The translations under genes were made by a program, and so were the position numbers. Below the pieces are notes generated by a model, which was given only the letters and a program-made list of their open reading frames with translations, did not search any database and was not told the origin of the DNA. From JBNKWA01 sp050299555 (GTDB lineage Bacteria; Pseudomonadota; Alphaproteobacteria; Rhodobacterales; Rhodobacteraceae): DNA of 64,000 nucleotides. Shown here piece by piece: positions 1-9,068 of the stretch (position 1 is the stretch's first letter; the number at the start of each line of letters is the position of its first letter). Location: the NCBI GenBank assembly GCA_050299555.1, contig JBNKWA010000087.1, forward strand, positions 1 to 64,000, in the 5' to 3' direction.

Positions 1-38
1 CGCGGATGGAAACCCGTGCGCGCGGGGATTACACCGGC

Positions 39-137
39 CCCGGGCGGCGGCCCGGGTTGGTGTCCACTGGGCGGCCGGCCACCCCCCGGCCGCCCGGGAT
101 CGTATGCACTGGGCGGCCGGCTGCCAGCCAGCCGCCC
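39..137. repeat. Cluster of three GC-rich hairpins
   Basis: Three successive palindromes are visible: CCCGGGC/GCCCGGG (39-45 and 50-56), GGGCGGCCGG/CCGGCCGCCC (69-78 and 86-95) and an imperfect GGGCGGC/GCCGCCC stem at 111-137. The second and third share flanks: both are preceded by CACTGGGCGGCCGG-like sequence (the first base differs) and followed by GCCGCCCGGGATCGT. They lie just beyond the 3' end of the minus-strand ABC exporter, so a role as terminator or mRNA 3'-end protector is plausible. No U-tract follows. Confidence 0.5.
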
Positions 138-159
138 GGGATCGTTTGCGCCGGGCCGA

Positions 160-2016
160 TCACTCCGCCGCCGCCACGCTGTCGGCCGCGTCGAGGCCGA
201 TGAAACCGCCGGACTGGCGGTTCCAGAACCGGGCATAGAGCCCGCCCCGGGCCAAGAGGTCGGCATGGCTGCCATCCTCGGCGATGCGGCCCCGCTCCAG
301 GACCACGATGCGGTCCATGCGGGCGATGGTCGACAGCCGGTGGGCGATGGCGATCACTGTCTTGCCCTCCATCACCCCGTAGAGCGTCGACTGGATCGCC
401 GCCTCGACCTCGGAATCGAGCGCCGAGGTGGCCTCGTCCAGCACCAGGATCGGCGCGTTCTTCAGGATCACCCGCGCCAGCGCCACCCGCTGCCGCTGGC
501 CGCCCGACAGCTTCACCCCACGCTCACCGACATGGGCGTCGTAGCCGCGCCGCCCCTTGGGATCCTCGAGCGTGAGGATGAAGTCATGCGCCTCGGCCTG
601 CCGGGCGGCGGCGACGATCTCGGCCTCGGTCGCCTCGGGGCGGCCGTAGCGGATGTTGTCGCGCACCGACCGGTGCAGCAGCGAGGAGTCCTGGGTGACC
701 ATGCCGATCGCCCCGCGCAGGCTTTCCTGGGTCATCTGCGCGATGTCCTGACCGTCGATCAGGATGCGCCCACGCTCGGTGTCGTGGAAGCGCAGCAACA
801 GGTTGACCAGCGTCGACTTGCCGGCACCCGACTGGCCGACGAGGCCGACGCGCTGGCCCCCCGGGATGGTCAGGCTGATGCGGTCGAGACCGCCCTTGCC
901 CTTGCCGTAGTGGTGGCTGACCGCGTCGAAGACGATGCCGCCCGTGGGCACGGACAGGACACGCGCCCCCGGCGCGTCGGTGACGCCATGGGCCACCGAG
1001 ACGCTCTCCAGCCCCTCGCGGATGGTGCCGGCTCGCTCGAAGAGCTGGATGCCGACCCACATGATCCACCCGGACATGGAGTTCATCCTCAGCGTCAGGG
1101 TCACCGCCACGGCAACCTCGCCCACGGTTATCACCTGGTGCAGCCACAACCATATGGCGGGGCCGATGACGCCGACGAAAAGCAGGCCGACGATCACGTT
1201 CAGCCCCACCGAAAGCTCGGTCATCAGCCGCAGAAAGCGGTGGAACCGAACCCGGTGCCGGCGCATCGCGAAGCGGGCATAGTCCTCCTCGCGCTGGTTG
1301 TGGGCAAACAGCTTCACGCTTTCGATGTTGGTGTAGCTGTCCACCACCCGGCCGGTGACCATCGACCGCGCCCGGCTCCAGCGCTCGGAGGCCGAGCTGA
1401 CCCGGGTCGCGATCCACCAGACATAGGAGCCGAAGATCGCCGTCCAGGCCAGCATCGGGACCGCCAGCCGCCAGTCGGTGCCTGCCAGCATCAGCGATGC
1501 CGCGACCACGAAGGCGATGAAGAACCAGATGCCCTCGAACACCATGTAGGCGGTGTCCTCGACCGCCGGGCCGAGCTGCATCACCCGGTTGGCCAGCCGC
1601 CCGGCGAAGTCGTTCTGGAAATAGGCCGAGGACTGGCCGAGCATGTGCTTGTGGGCCCGCCAGCGGGTCTGGTCCTGCAGGTTGCCGGCCAGCGTCTGCT
1701 CCAGGAACAGTCTCTGGGACATGATCAGCAGCGGCCGGATCGCCAGCACGAAGCCGCCCATCAGCATCAGCTCCAGCCCGTGGGCACCCCAGAAGGTGGC
1801 AGGGCCGGTGGCGTTGAGCTGATCCACCAGGCGACCGGCGTAGAAGATCAGCCAGCTGTCGGCGACGGCGACGATCAAGCCGGTGAGCATCATCCACGGA
1901 ATGATCCGCCGGAACGGCACCAGCTGGGCCCTGAGATAGGCCCAGTAGTTGGCCGGCGGCGTGCGCTCCTCGAAGGGCGCAAAGGGATCGATCAGGTTTT
2001 CGAATGTCCGGAACAT
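160..2016 (-). CDS. ABC exporter, fused permease and ATPase (MsbA/multidrug type)
   Basis: This is a half-size ABC exporter that would work as a homodimer in the inner membrane; the substrate cannot be told from sequence. About 340 N-terminal residues contain several hydrophobic segments of an ABC type-1 membrane domain. The C-terminal ATPase domain shows Walker A GQSGAGKS, signature LSGGQRQR, Walker B ILVLDEATS and the switch region IAHRLST. At 618 residues it has the usual length. I start it at the ATG at 2016 (MFRTFENL), which is preceded by GGAG. The in-frame extension of 63 codons upstream is Arg/Pro-rich and looks non-coding. It is a single gene, with GC-rich hairpins beyond its 3' end. 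Confidence 0.9.
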   Translation of the reverse strand: MFRTFENLIDPFAPFEERTPPANYWAYLRAQLVPFRRIIPWMMLTGLIVAVADSWLIFYAGRLVDQLNATGPATFWGAHGLELMLMGGFVLAIRPLLIMSQRLFLEQTLAGNLQDQTRWRAHKHMLGQSSAYFQNDFAGRLANRVMQLGPAVEDTAYMVFEGIWFFIAFVVAASLMLAGTDWRLAVPMLAWTAIFGSYVWWIATRVSSASERWSRARSMVTGRVVDSYTNIESVKLFAHNQREEDYARFAMRRHRVRFHRFLRLMTELSVGLNVIVGLLFVGVIGPAIWLWLHQVITVGEVAVAVTLTLRMNSMSGWIMWVGIQLFERAGTIREGLESVSVAHGVTDAPGARVLSVPTGGIVFDAVSHHYGKGKGGLDRISLTIPGGQRVGLVGQSGAGKSTLVNLLLRFHDTERGRILIDGQDIAQMTQESLRGAIGMVTQDSSLLHRSVRDNIRYGRPEATEAEIVAAARQAEAHDFILTLEDPKGRRGYDAHVGERGVKLSGGQRQRVALARVILKNAPILVLDEATSALDSEVEAAIQSTLYGVMEGKTVIAIAHRLSTIARMDRIVVLERGRIAEDGSHADLLARGGLYARFWNRQSGGFIGLDAADSVAAAE

Positions 2017-2466
2017 GGCCGGGACTCCGTCTGCAAAATGCTTGTCTTGGCCCGCAGATGGTTTGCGGATTGGTGGAAATCGCCGGGGCCCCGCGCGCAG
2101 GCGGGGAGCGGACGAGTGCCGGTCAGCCGCCGTTTGGTCGGCGCCGGGTCGCGAAGAAAAGCGACACCGACGGCAGGAGGCGGCCGGACAGGACGGCGGA
2201 ACCAAGGATGATCGACATGGGGAACGCTCCGGGAAGGAAACTGCGAGATGCAGGACGAAGGCGGTGACTTGGCCGGCCTTCGGTCAGAAGGCCGCTGTTA
2301 ATCGCTGTGCGGTCTGAACTGCTGCATCAAAGGCCTCCACCGGGCTGGAACGTGGGCGGTCTAATACATCAGTTCGGCGGTCCTGTCACCCCGGAAGTTT
2401 CCGCCTTGCGCCCATGCGCGCGGCATGGCCAATCTGCGGTCGCTCGGTCGAGGGAAGGACGATCCG
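2017..2466. other. Gene-free divergent intergenic region
   Basis: This 450-base gap separates the minus-strand ABC exporter from plus-strand hemF and must hold both promoters. I see two small hairpins, CCCCGC/GCGGGG at 2089-2106 and GGCCTTC/GAAGGCC at 2275-2293. I see no convincing FnrL-type TTGAT-N4-ATCAA box and no believable small gene; open frames here lack ribosome binding sites. Confidence 0.5.
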
Positions 2467-3354
2467 ATGGAGATGAAGGCCGAAAGGGCCAGGGCAGCCG
2501 CCTGGTTCGAGACGCTGCGCGACGAGATCTGCGCCGCCTTCGAGGCGCTGGAAGACAACCAGGTGTCGGGCCCCCATGCCGGCCGGCCTGCGGGACGCTT
2601 CGAGCGCAAGGCCACCAGCCGCCAGGCCGAGGGCGGCAGCGACGGCGGCGGCGGCGTGATGAGCGTCATGCGCGGCGGCCGCGTGTTCGAGAAGGTCGGC
2701 GTCAACGTCTCCACCGTCTACGGCACCCTGGGCGACCGCGCCCGGCAGAGCCTGACGGCGCGAAGGGAAGTCCCCGGCCTCGACGCCGATCCGCGGTTCT
2801 GGGCCTCGGGCATCAGCCTGGTGGCGCACATGCAGTCGCCCAGGACGCCGGCGGTGCACATGAACACGCGCATGTTCTGGACCCCCGGCGCCTGGTGGTT
2901 CGGCGGCGGCAGCGACCTCAACCCCATGGTCGAGGTGGCCGCGGACACGACCTTTTTCCACGCCACGCTGAAGGCCGCCTGCGACCGCCACGATGCGGGC
3001 TACTATCCTCGCTACAAGGCCTGGGCCGACGAGTATTTCATGATCCGCCACTGGAACGAACCGCGCGGCGTCGGCGGCATCTTCTACGACGATCATTGCT
3101 CGGGCGACTGGGAGGCGGATTTCGCCTTCACCCGGGACGTGGGCAGCGCCTTTCTGGCCGCCTTCGTTCCCCTGACCGAGCGGCACATGGCCGAGCCATG
3201 GACCGAGGCCGAGCGGGAATGGCAGCTTGTCAGGCGCGGCCGCTATGCCGAGTTCAACCTCGTCTACGACCGCGGCACCGCCTTCGGCCTGCAGACCGGC
3301 CACAACCCCGAGGCGGTGCTGATGAGCCTGCCCCCGGTGGCGAAATGGCCCTGA
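2467..3354 (+). CDS. hemF: Oxygen-dependent coproporphyrinogen III oxidase
   Basis: HemF oxidatively decarboxylates coproporphyrinogen III to protoporphyrinogen IX with O2, in the cytoplasmic haem/bacteriochlorophyll pathway. The family signature is clear: WWFGGGSDLNP near residue 145, then a run of conserved aromatic and His residues through AGYYPRYKAW and the FFIRHWNEPRG-like segment (here FMIRHWNEPRG), and the C-terminal DRGTAFGLQTG. The length of 295 residues is normal. The ATG at 2467 is chosen because GAGGGAAGGA lies about 7 bases upstream; an ATG at 2425 in frame has no such site. It is monocistronic. Many relatives also carry the anaerobic HemN, which is not in this window. Confidence 0.95.
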   Translation: MEMKAERARAAAWFETLRDEICAAFEALEDNQVSGPHAGRPAGRFERKATSRQAEGGSDGGGGVMSVMRGGRVFEKVGVNVSTVYGTLGDRARQSLTARREVPGLDADPRFWASGISLVAHMQSPRTPAVHMNTRMFWTPGAWWFGGGSDLNPMVEVAADTTFFHATLKAACDRHDAGYYPRYKAWADEYFMIRHWNEPRGVGGIFYDDHCSGDWEADFAFTRDVGSAFLAAFVPLTERHMAEPWTEAEREWQLVRRGRYAEFNLVYDRGTAFGLQTGHNPEAVLMSLPPVAKWP

Positions 3355-3499
3355 GGCAGGCCGCCACGCCCGAGGCATAGGGCGCGGCCTCTCGCACGTC
3401 GCCGCCGTTAACCCATATGCCTTGGACAGTCCTGCCCTGCCATGTCAGGGGTAGTCCGGGCCGGGCACCGGCACCGATACGCTTCACTGGAGGACCCGC

Positions 3500-4990
3500 A
3501 TGGCCGAGAACGACAAGACCAGCGAATCCAAGAAGGAAGCCGAGGTCGCACAACCTGACGGTGCGGTGGTCGAGGGTGCGGCCGAGGACGCGGGGGACGC
3601 CGTCGAGGAACCCGTCGCACGGCCCGATGTGGACGACGACGACTTCCAGGACATGACCGCGGAACTGCGGGAAGGCCTGGAGAAGGAGGATGCCGAGGGC
3701 CTGGCGCTCCTGCTCGACCCGCTGCCGTTCTCCGAAGCGCTGCGCCAGTTGCTTCTGCTCACCCCGGACGAACGCGACAGGTTGCTCTCTCTGGTCCCGG
3801 CCGAACTGGCCGCGGAACTGATCGAGGAGGCGCCGAACGAGCTTGCCGTCGACCTGGTGGAGCGCCTGGCGGCCGAGAAGGCGGCGGCGATCATCGACGA
3901 GCTGGATTCGGACATCCAGGCCGACGTCATCGGCGAACTGGACGAACCCGAGGCCGAGGCGATCCTGGCGGCCATGGACGAGGACGACGCCGCCGACGTC
4001 CGCCGCCTGGTCGAATATGACGACGACACCGCCGGCGGCCTGATGGTGGCCGAGGTGTTCTCGTTCCACCAGTCGGCCACGGTGGGGGCGGTGCTGCGGC
4101 GGCTTGCCAGCGACGAGGACGAGGATTTCGAGCGCTATCGCGGCCAGCATCCCTATATCGTCGACGATGACGGCCGGCCGGTGGGCGTGGTGTCGCTGCG
4201 CGGCCTGCTGACGGCGCGGCGCAGCGCCTCGCTGACCGACATCATGGTGACGCCGCTGACCGTCACCGTGGACGCGCCGCTGGACGATCTGCAGGAGATC
4301 TTCGACGAATACCCGTTCCTCGGCCTGCCGGTGCTGGAGGCCGACGGGAAGATCGTCGGCGTCGTGTCGCGGGCGGCGGTCGCCGATGCCGCACTGGAGC
4401 GGGCCGAGTCCGAGGCGCTGAAGTTTCAGGGTGTCGGCGACGAGTTGCGCTCGCAGCCGCTGGCGCTGCGGTCACGCCGCCGGCTGGCCTGGCTGTCGGC
4501 CAACATCGTTCTGAACATCATCGCCGCCAGCGTCATCGCCGCCTATGAGCAGACGCTGGCCGCGGTGATCGCCATCGCCGTCTTCCTGCCCATGGTCAGC
4601 GACATGAGCGGCTGCTCGGGCAACCAGGCGGTGGGCGTGTCGATGCGCGAGCTGTCGCTGGGCCTGATCCGGCCGGTGGACGCCATGCGGGTGTGGATGA
4701 AGGAGATCTCGGTGGGGCTGATCAACGGCGTCGTTCTGGGCATCCTGATCGGCGTCGTCTGCTGGATCTGGAAAGGCAACCCGTGGCTGGGCGTGGTGAT
4801 CGGGCTGGCGCTCGGCATCAACACCGTGATCGCGGTCTCGATCGGCGGCGTGGTGCCCCTGATGCTGAAGCGCTTCGGCCAGGACCCGGCGGCGGCGTCC
4901 GGGCCTCTGCTGACCACGATCACCGACATGGCCGGCTTTTTCCTGGTCCTGAGCCTCGCCACCCTGATGATGCCGCTGCTGATCGGCTGA
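3500..4990 (+). CDS. mgtE: MgtE-family magnesium transporter
   Basis: An Mg2+-gated channel of the inner membrane. The order is an acidic N-terminal tail, the MgtE N domain (helical repeats, about residues 55-180, with the typical DDAADVRRLVEYDDDTAGGLM stretch, here just quoted by its key residues DDTAGG), a pair of CBS domains (about 190-310) that sense cytosolic Mg2+, and five predicted membrane helices (about 335-495). The pore-domain motif DPAAASGPLLTT, with its conserved Asp, is present. Unusually, the first pore helix reads DMSGCSGNQAV where well-studied MgtE proteins have a GGNAGNQ-type sequence, so this belongs to a divergent branch. Start at 3500 follows GGAGG. Confidence 0.9.
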   Translation: MAENDKTSESKKEAEVAQPDGAVVEGAAEDAGDAVEEPVARPDVDDDDFQDMTAELREGLEKEDAEGLALLLDPLPFSEALRQLLLLTPDERDRLLSLVPAELAAELIEEAPNELAVDLVERLAAEKAAAIIDELDSDIQADVIGELDEPEAEAILAAMDEDDAADVRRLVEYDDDTAGGLMVAEVFSFHQSATVGAVLRRLASDEDEDFERYRGQHPYIVDDDGRPVGVVSLRGLLTARRSASLTDIMVTPLTVTVDAPLDDLQEIFDEYPFLGLPVLEADGKIVGVVSRAAVADAALERAESEALKFQGVGDELRSQPLALRSRRRLAWLSANIVLNIIAASVIAAYEQTLAAVIAIAVFLPMVSDMSGCSGNQAVGVSMRELSLGLIRPVDAMRVWMKEISVGLINGVVLGILIGVVCWIWKGNPWLGVVIGLALGINTVIAVSIGGVVPLMLKRFGQDPAAASGPLLTTITDMAGFFLVLSLATLMMPLLIG

Positions 4991-5053
4991 CCGGCATTGC
5001 AGAGGCCGTGGGCCTGGGTCTAGGTTCCCACGGGCAAAGCACAGGGGGGAACA

Positions 5054-6178
5054 ATGGGCTACAGTCCAGCACAAGAGCGCTACGAGCGCATGGTCTATCG
5101 CCGCTGCGGCAATTCGGGGCTGAAGCTGCCGGCCATCAGCCTGGGGCTGTGGCACAATTTCGGCCATGACGTCGAGCATGCCCGCAAGCAGGCAATCTGC
5201 CGCACCGCGTTCGATCACGGCATCACCCATTTCGACCTCGCCAACAACTACGGGCCGCCGCCGGGCTCGGCCGAGGAGGCGTTCGGCGAGATCCTGAAGA
5301 CCGATTTCCGCGGACTGAGGGACGAGCTGATCATCTCGTCCAAGGCGGGCTACCTGATGTGGGGCGGGCCCTATGGCGAGTGGGGCAGCCGCAAGTACCT
5401 GATCGCCTCGTGCGATCAGTCGCTGAAGCGCATGGGCCTGGACTATGTGGACATCTTCTACTCGCACCGCTTCGATCCCGACACGCCGCTGGAAGAGACC
5501 ATGGGCGCGCTCGACCACATCGTGCGGTCCGGGCGGGCGCTCTATGTCGGCATCTCGTCCTACAACTCCCAGCGCACCCGCGAGGCGGTGGCGATCCTCA
5601 AGGACCTGGGCACACCCTGCCTGATCCACCAGCCCAGCTACTCGATGATCAACCGCTGGGTCGAGGATGACGGGCTGAAGGACACGCTGAAGGAACTCGG
5701 CGTCGGCTCGATCGCGTTCTCGCCGCTGGCGCAGGGGATGCTGACCACCAAGTACCTCAAGGGCGTCCCCGAAGGCAGCCGTGCCAGCCAGGGCAAGTCG
5801 CTGAACCCGGACTTCATCTCGGCGCGCGTGGTCAGGAACATCCGGGCGCTGAACGGCATCGCCGAGCGGCGCGGCCAGACGCTGGCGCAGATGGCGCTGG
5901 CCTGGGTGCTGCGCGAGGGCGGCATCACCTCGGCGCTCATCGGCGCCAGCCGTCCCGAGCAGGTGCTGGACTGCGCCGGCGCAGCACGGAACCTCGACTT
6001 CACCGCTGAGGAACTGGCCGAGATCGACGGCTATGCCAGGGAGGCGGACATCAACCTCTGGGCCGCCTCGGCGGAACGCAAGGGGCCGTCGCGGGTGCCG
6101 ACAAAGGCCGGGCCCCGGCGCAAGACCGCGGCCAAGGCCGCCGGAAAGACGGGCACCCGCAAGGCGAAGAAGAAGTGA
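5054..6178 (+). CDS. Aldo/keto reductase, YghZ/Gpr-like, with Lys-rich tail
   Basis: An NADPH-dependent aldo/keto reductase of the YghZ (L-glyceraldehyde 3-phosphate reductase) type: the N-terminus reads GNSGLKLPAISLGLWHNFG, followed by THFDLANNYGPPPGSAEE. The catalytic tetrad is visible as the Asp and Tyr of that segment, Lys in ISSKAGY and His in DIFYSHRFD. The core matches the family length, but residues about 342-374 form an extra tail made largely of Lys, Ala, Arg and Pro, ending RKAKKK. The tail is absent from E. coli YghZ. The stop codon overlaps the GTG start of the following glycosidase (GTGA), so translation is probably coupled. Physiological substrate unknown; a carbohydrate aldehyde is likely from context. 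Confidence 0.85.
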   Translation: MGYSPAQERYERMVYRRCGNSGLKLPAISLGLWHNFGHDVEHARKQAICRTAFDHGITHFDLANNYGPPPGSAEEAFGEILKTDFRGLRDELIISSKAGYLMWGGPYGEWGSRKYLIASCDQSLKRMGLDYVDIFYSHRFDPDTPLEETMGALDHIVRSGRALYVGISSYNSQRTREAVAILKDLGTPCLIHQPSYSMINRWVEDDGLKDTLKELGVGSIAFSPLAQGMLTTKYLKGVPEGSRASQGKSLNPDFISARVVRNIRALNGIAERRGQTLAQMALAWVLREGGITSALIGASRPEQVLDCAGAARNLDFTAEELAEIDGYAREADINLWAASAERKGPSRVPTKAGPRRKTAAKAAGKTGTRKAKKK

Positions 6179-7773
6179 TCCGCAATCCGGTCCTGCCGGG
6201 GTTCAACCCCGATCCGTCGATCCTGCGGGTCGGGCTCGACTATTACATCGCCACATCCACCTTCGAGTGGTTCCCCGGCGTGCAGATCCACCATTCCCGC
6301 GACCTGGTGAACTGGACGCTGGTGGACCGGCCGCTGCGGCGCGCGGGCCAGCTCGACATGCGCGGCAATCCCGATTCCTGCGGCATCTGGGCGCCGTGCC
6401 TGAGCCATGCCGACGGGCGGTTCTGGCTGGTCTACACCGACGTCAAGCGGCTCGACGGCAACTTCAAGGACGCCCACAACTACATCGTCACCGCGGATGC
6501 CATCGGCGGCGAATGGTCGGACCCGACCTTCGTCAATTCCTCGGGGTTCGATCCGTCGCTGTTCCACGACGACGATGGCAGGAAATATTTCGTCAACCTG
6601 CGCTGGAACCATCGCGGCAGCGGCACCGGCGGCAACCCCAAGCATGCCAGCTTCGACGGCATCCTGTGTCAGGAATGGAGCGCGGCGCAGGGCCTGACCG
6701 GGCCGGTCAGGGTGATCTCGAACGGCTCGGCGCTGGGCCTGACCGAAGGGCCGCACATCTTCAAGCGGGGCGGCTGGTACTACCTGACCGTGGCCGAGGG
6801 CGGCACCGGCTATGATCATGCGGTGACCATGGCGCGGTCGCGCTCGGTCTGGGGCCCGTACGAGCTGCACCCCAACCCGCACCTGATCACCGCGCGGAAC
6901 GACCCGGGCAGCCCGATCCAGCGCACCGGCCACGGGCAATACGTGGAGACCCCGGAGGGCACGGTCTATCACAGCTTCCTCATGGGCCGACCGCTGCCGG
7001 AGGTCCGGCGCTGCCCCATGGGCCGCGAGACCGGGATCGAGAGATGCGTCTGGCGCGACGATGGCTGGCTGTATCTGGAGGCCGGCGGCACCGTGCCCCG
7101 GGTCGAGGTACCGGCGCCGGGCGACGCGGTGCCCGCACCGGCCGCCGCGGTAGAGCGGACCTTTGACACCCCGGCGCTGCCGCCGGAGTTCCAGTGGCTG
7201 CGGACGCCGGTCCCGGGGCGCATCTTCGCGCTGACCGGCTCGGCGCTGCGGCTCTTCGGCCGCGAGAGCATCGGGTCGTGGTTCGAGCAGGCGCTGGTGG
7301 CGCGGCGGCAGGAGCACTTCGCCTATGCCGCCGAGGCGACGCTGGTCGCCTTCGCGCCGACAACCTACCAGCAGGCGGCGGGGCTGACGACCTATTACAA
7401 CCGGCACAAGTTCCACGCCCTGATCGCCACCCACGAGGACGGGGTGGGCCGGTGCCTGCGGCTGGTATCCTGCCTCGGCGACTGGCCGGAATGCCGGATG
7501 ACCCATCATCTTGCCGAACCCGTGCCGCTGGCCGACGGGCCGGTGGAGATGCGGTCCGAGGTGGACCATGCGCGGCAGCGGTTCTTCTGGCGGCAGGGCG
7601 GCGACTGGCAGCCCATCGGCCCGGAACTCGACGCCTCGATCGTCTCGGACGAGGCCGGCCGCGGCGAGCACGCGTCCTTCACCGGCGCCTTCGTCGGCAT
7701 GGTCGCGTTCGACACCTCGGGGGCTGGCTGCCCGGCGGACTTCAGCCGCTTCGCCTACATCCCGGGCGACTGA
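6175..7773 (+). CDS. Glycoside hydrolase family 43 (beta-xylosidase/arabinofuranosidase type)
   Basis: A five-bladed propeller glycosidase that would release xylose or arabinose from short xylan-derived oligosaccharides. The three family acids are placed as expected: general base Asp13 in NPDPSIL, the pKa-modulating Asp126 in GFDPSLF and general acid Glu191 in TEGPHIF. Residues about 320-530 form the beta-sandwich domain typical of GH43 xylosidases. There is no signal peptide, so it acts in the cytoplasm on imported oligosaccharides. The GTG start at 6175 overlaps the preceding stop, and no better start exists downstream. Subfamily and exact specificity are inferred only. Confidence 0.87.
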   Translation: MIRNPVLPGFNPDPSILRVGLDYYIATSTFEWFPGVQIHHSRDLVNWTLVDRPLRRAGQLDMRGNPDSCGIWAPCLSHADGRFWLVYTDVKRLDGNFKDAHNYIVTADAIGGEWSDPTFVNSSGFDPSLFHDDDGRKYFVNLRWNHRGSGTGGNPKHASFDGILCQEWSAAQGLTGPVRVISNGSALGLTEGPHIFKRGGWYYLTVAEGGTGYDHAVTMARSRSVWGPYELHPNPHLITARNDPGSPIQRTGHGQYVETPEGTVYHSFLMGRPLPEVRRCPMGRETGIERCVWRDDGWLYLEAGGTVPRVEVPAPGDAVPAPAAAVERTFDTPALPPEFQWLRTPVPGRIFALTGSALRLFGRESIGSWFEQALVARRQEHFAYAAEATLVAFAPTTYQQAAGLTTYYNRHKFHALIATHEDGVGRCLRLVSCLGDWPECRMTHHLAEPVPLADGPVEMRSEVDHARQRFFWRQGGDWQPIGPELDASIVSDEAGRGEHASFTGAFVGMVAFDTSGAGCPADFSRFAYIPGD

Positions 7774-7814
7774 CCACCCGGAACGCCATCAACGAAACGA
7801 CGAGGGAGGAAGAC

Positions 7815-8984
7815 ATGGCAATCGAAGGTACCAGTGAAACACGGCCGCGGCGGATCAGGCTTGGCATGGTGGGCGGCGGGCGCGATGCGTTCATCGGCGG
7901 CGTGCACCGGATCGCGGCGCGGATCGACGACCAGTTCGAGCTGATTGCCGGGGCGTTCTCGTCGACGCCGGAGAAGAGCCAGGCCTCGGGCCGCGATCTC
8001 GGCCTCGACCCCAGGCGCGTCTATGACGACTATGCGGCCATGGCCCGCGGCGAGGCGCGGCGCAAGGACGGCATCGAGGCGGTGGCCATCGTCACCCCCA
8101 ACCACATGCATTTCGGGCCCGCCTCGACGTTCCTGAAGCGCGGCATCCATGTCATCTGCGACAAGCCGCTGACCGCAACGCTGCCGGACGCCAGAAAGCT
8201 GGTCGCCGCGGCCGAGAAGTCGGATGCGCTGTTCGTTCTGACCCACAACTACTCGGGTTACCCGATGGTCCGCCAGGCCCGCGAAATGGTGGCGGCGGGT
8301 GCGCTGGGCGCCATCCGGGTGGTGCAGGCCGAGTATCCGCAGGACTGGCTGGCACGCGACATCGAGACCACCGGCCAGAAGCAGGCCGGCTGGCGCACCG
8401 ATCCCAAGCGCTCGGGCGCCGGCGGCTGCGTCGGCGATATCGGCACCCATGCCTATCACCTGGCCAGCTTCGTCACCGGGCTGACGCTGGAAAGCCTCTG
8501 CGCCGACCTGACCACCTTCGTTCCGGGGCGGGCGCTTGACGACAACGTGCACGTGCTGATGCGCTTCGCGGGCGGGGCGCGGGGGATGCTGTTCGCCAGC
8601 CAGGTCTCGCCCGGCAACGAGAACGGGCTGAAGCTGCGGGTCTTCGGCGAAGATGGCGGGCTGGAATGGACCCAGGCCGATCCCAACTATCTGTGGCATA
8701 CGCCGCTGGGCGAGCCGAAGCGGCTGATCACCCGCGGCGGCGCCGGTGCCGGCGAGGCGGCGGGGCGGGTGACGCGGATCCCGCCGGGCCATCCGGAGGG
8801 CTATCTCGAAGGCTTCGCCACCATCTATGCCGAAGCGGCGCGGGCGATCCGGGCCCGCCAGGCCGGCGAAGCGCCGGACCCGGCGGTGCTGTATCCCACC
8901 GTGCATGACGGGCTGAAGGGCATGCAGTTCATCGACGCCTGCGTGCGGTCATCCGGCAAGGGCGGACGCTGGGTCAATCTCTGA
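7815..8984 (+). CDS. Gfo/Idh/MocA family oxidoreductase
   Basis: A predicted NAD(P)-dependent sugar or inositol dehydrogenase of 389 residues. The Rossmann start is RLGMVGGGRDAFIGGVHR (about residues 15-32). The family sequence CDKPLT, with the catalytic Lys, follows near residue 117, and the C-terminal alpha/beta domain contains GGCVGDIGTHAYHL, with the Asp and His of the active site. The ATG at 7815 is preceded by GAGGGAGGA. It lies 41 bases after the GH43 gene and so probably shares its transcript; the three genes together suggest release, reduction and oxidation of a plant- or algal-derived sugar. Substrate not identifiable. A strong GC-rich stem follows the stop. Confidence 0.85.
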   Translation: MAIEGTSETRPRRIRLGMVGGGRDAFIGGVHRIAARIDDQFELIAGAFSSTPEKSQASGRDLGLDPRRVYDDYAAMARGEARRKDGIEAVAIVTPNHMHFGPASTFLKRGIHVICDKPLTATLPDARKLVAAAEKSDALFVLTHNYSGYPMVRQAREMVAAGALGAIRVVQAEYPQDWLARDIETTGQKQAGWRTDPKRSGAGGCVGDIGTHAYHLASFVTGLTLESLCADLTTFVPGRALDDNVHVLMRFAGGARGMLFASQVSPGNENGLKLRVFGEDGGLEWTQADPNYLWHTPLGEPKRLITRGGAGAGEAAGRVTRIPPGHPEGYLEGFATIYAEAARAIRARQAGEAPDPAVLYPTVHDGLKGMQFIDACVRSSGKGGRWVNL

Positions 8985-9010
8985 CGGAACAGGAAGAGGG
9001 GCGGCCGTTC

Positions 9011-9068
9011 GCGGCGGGCATCGAACCCGCCGCGCCCGGCGTCCGGCCCGCGGGGCCGGCCGGGCGCG
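9011..9068. terminator. Bidirectional terminator-like hairpins between convergent genes
   Basis: Two stems fill the gap between the convergent oxidoreductase and M16 genes: GCGGCGGG/CCCGCCGC (9011-9018 and 9026-9033) and a longer stem over 9031-9068 built from CGCGCCCGGC with an inner CCGGCCC/GGGCCGG. Neither has a T-tract, so intrinsic termination is inferred from position only. Confidence 0.45.

Noticed and set aside
16..2211. 731-codon open frame on the plus strand over the ABC exporter
   Set aside because: It is the complement of the exporter gene; it is His/Arg/Pro-rich with no domain, and high GC leaves such frames open by chance.
2275..2293. GGCCTTC/GAAGGCC hairpin before hemF as a redox (FnrL) site
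   Set aside because: It lacks TTGAT-N4-ATCAA; the palindrome is GC-rich and unlike FNR sites.
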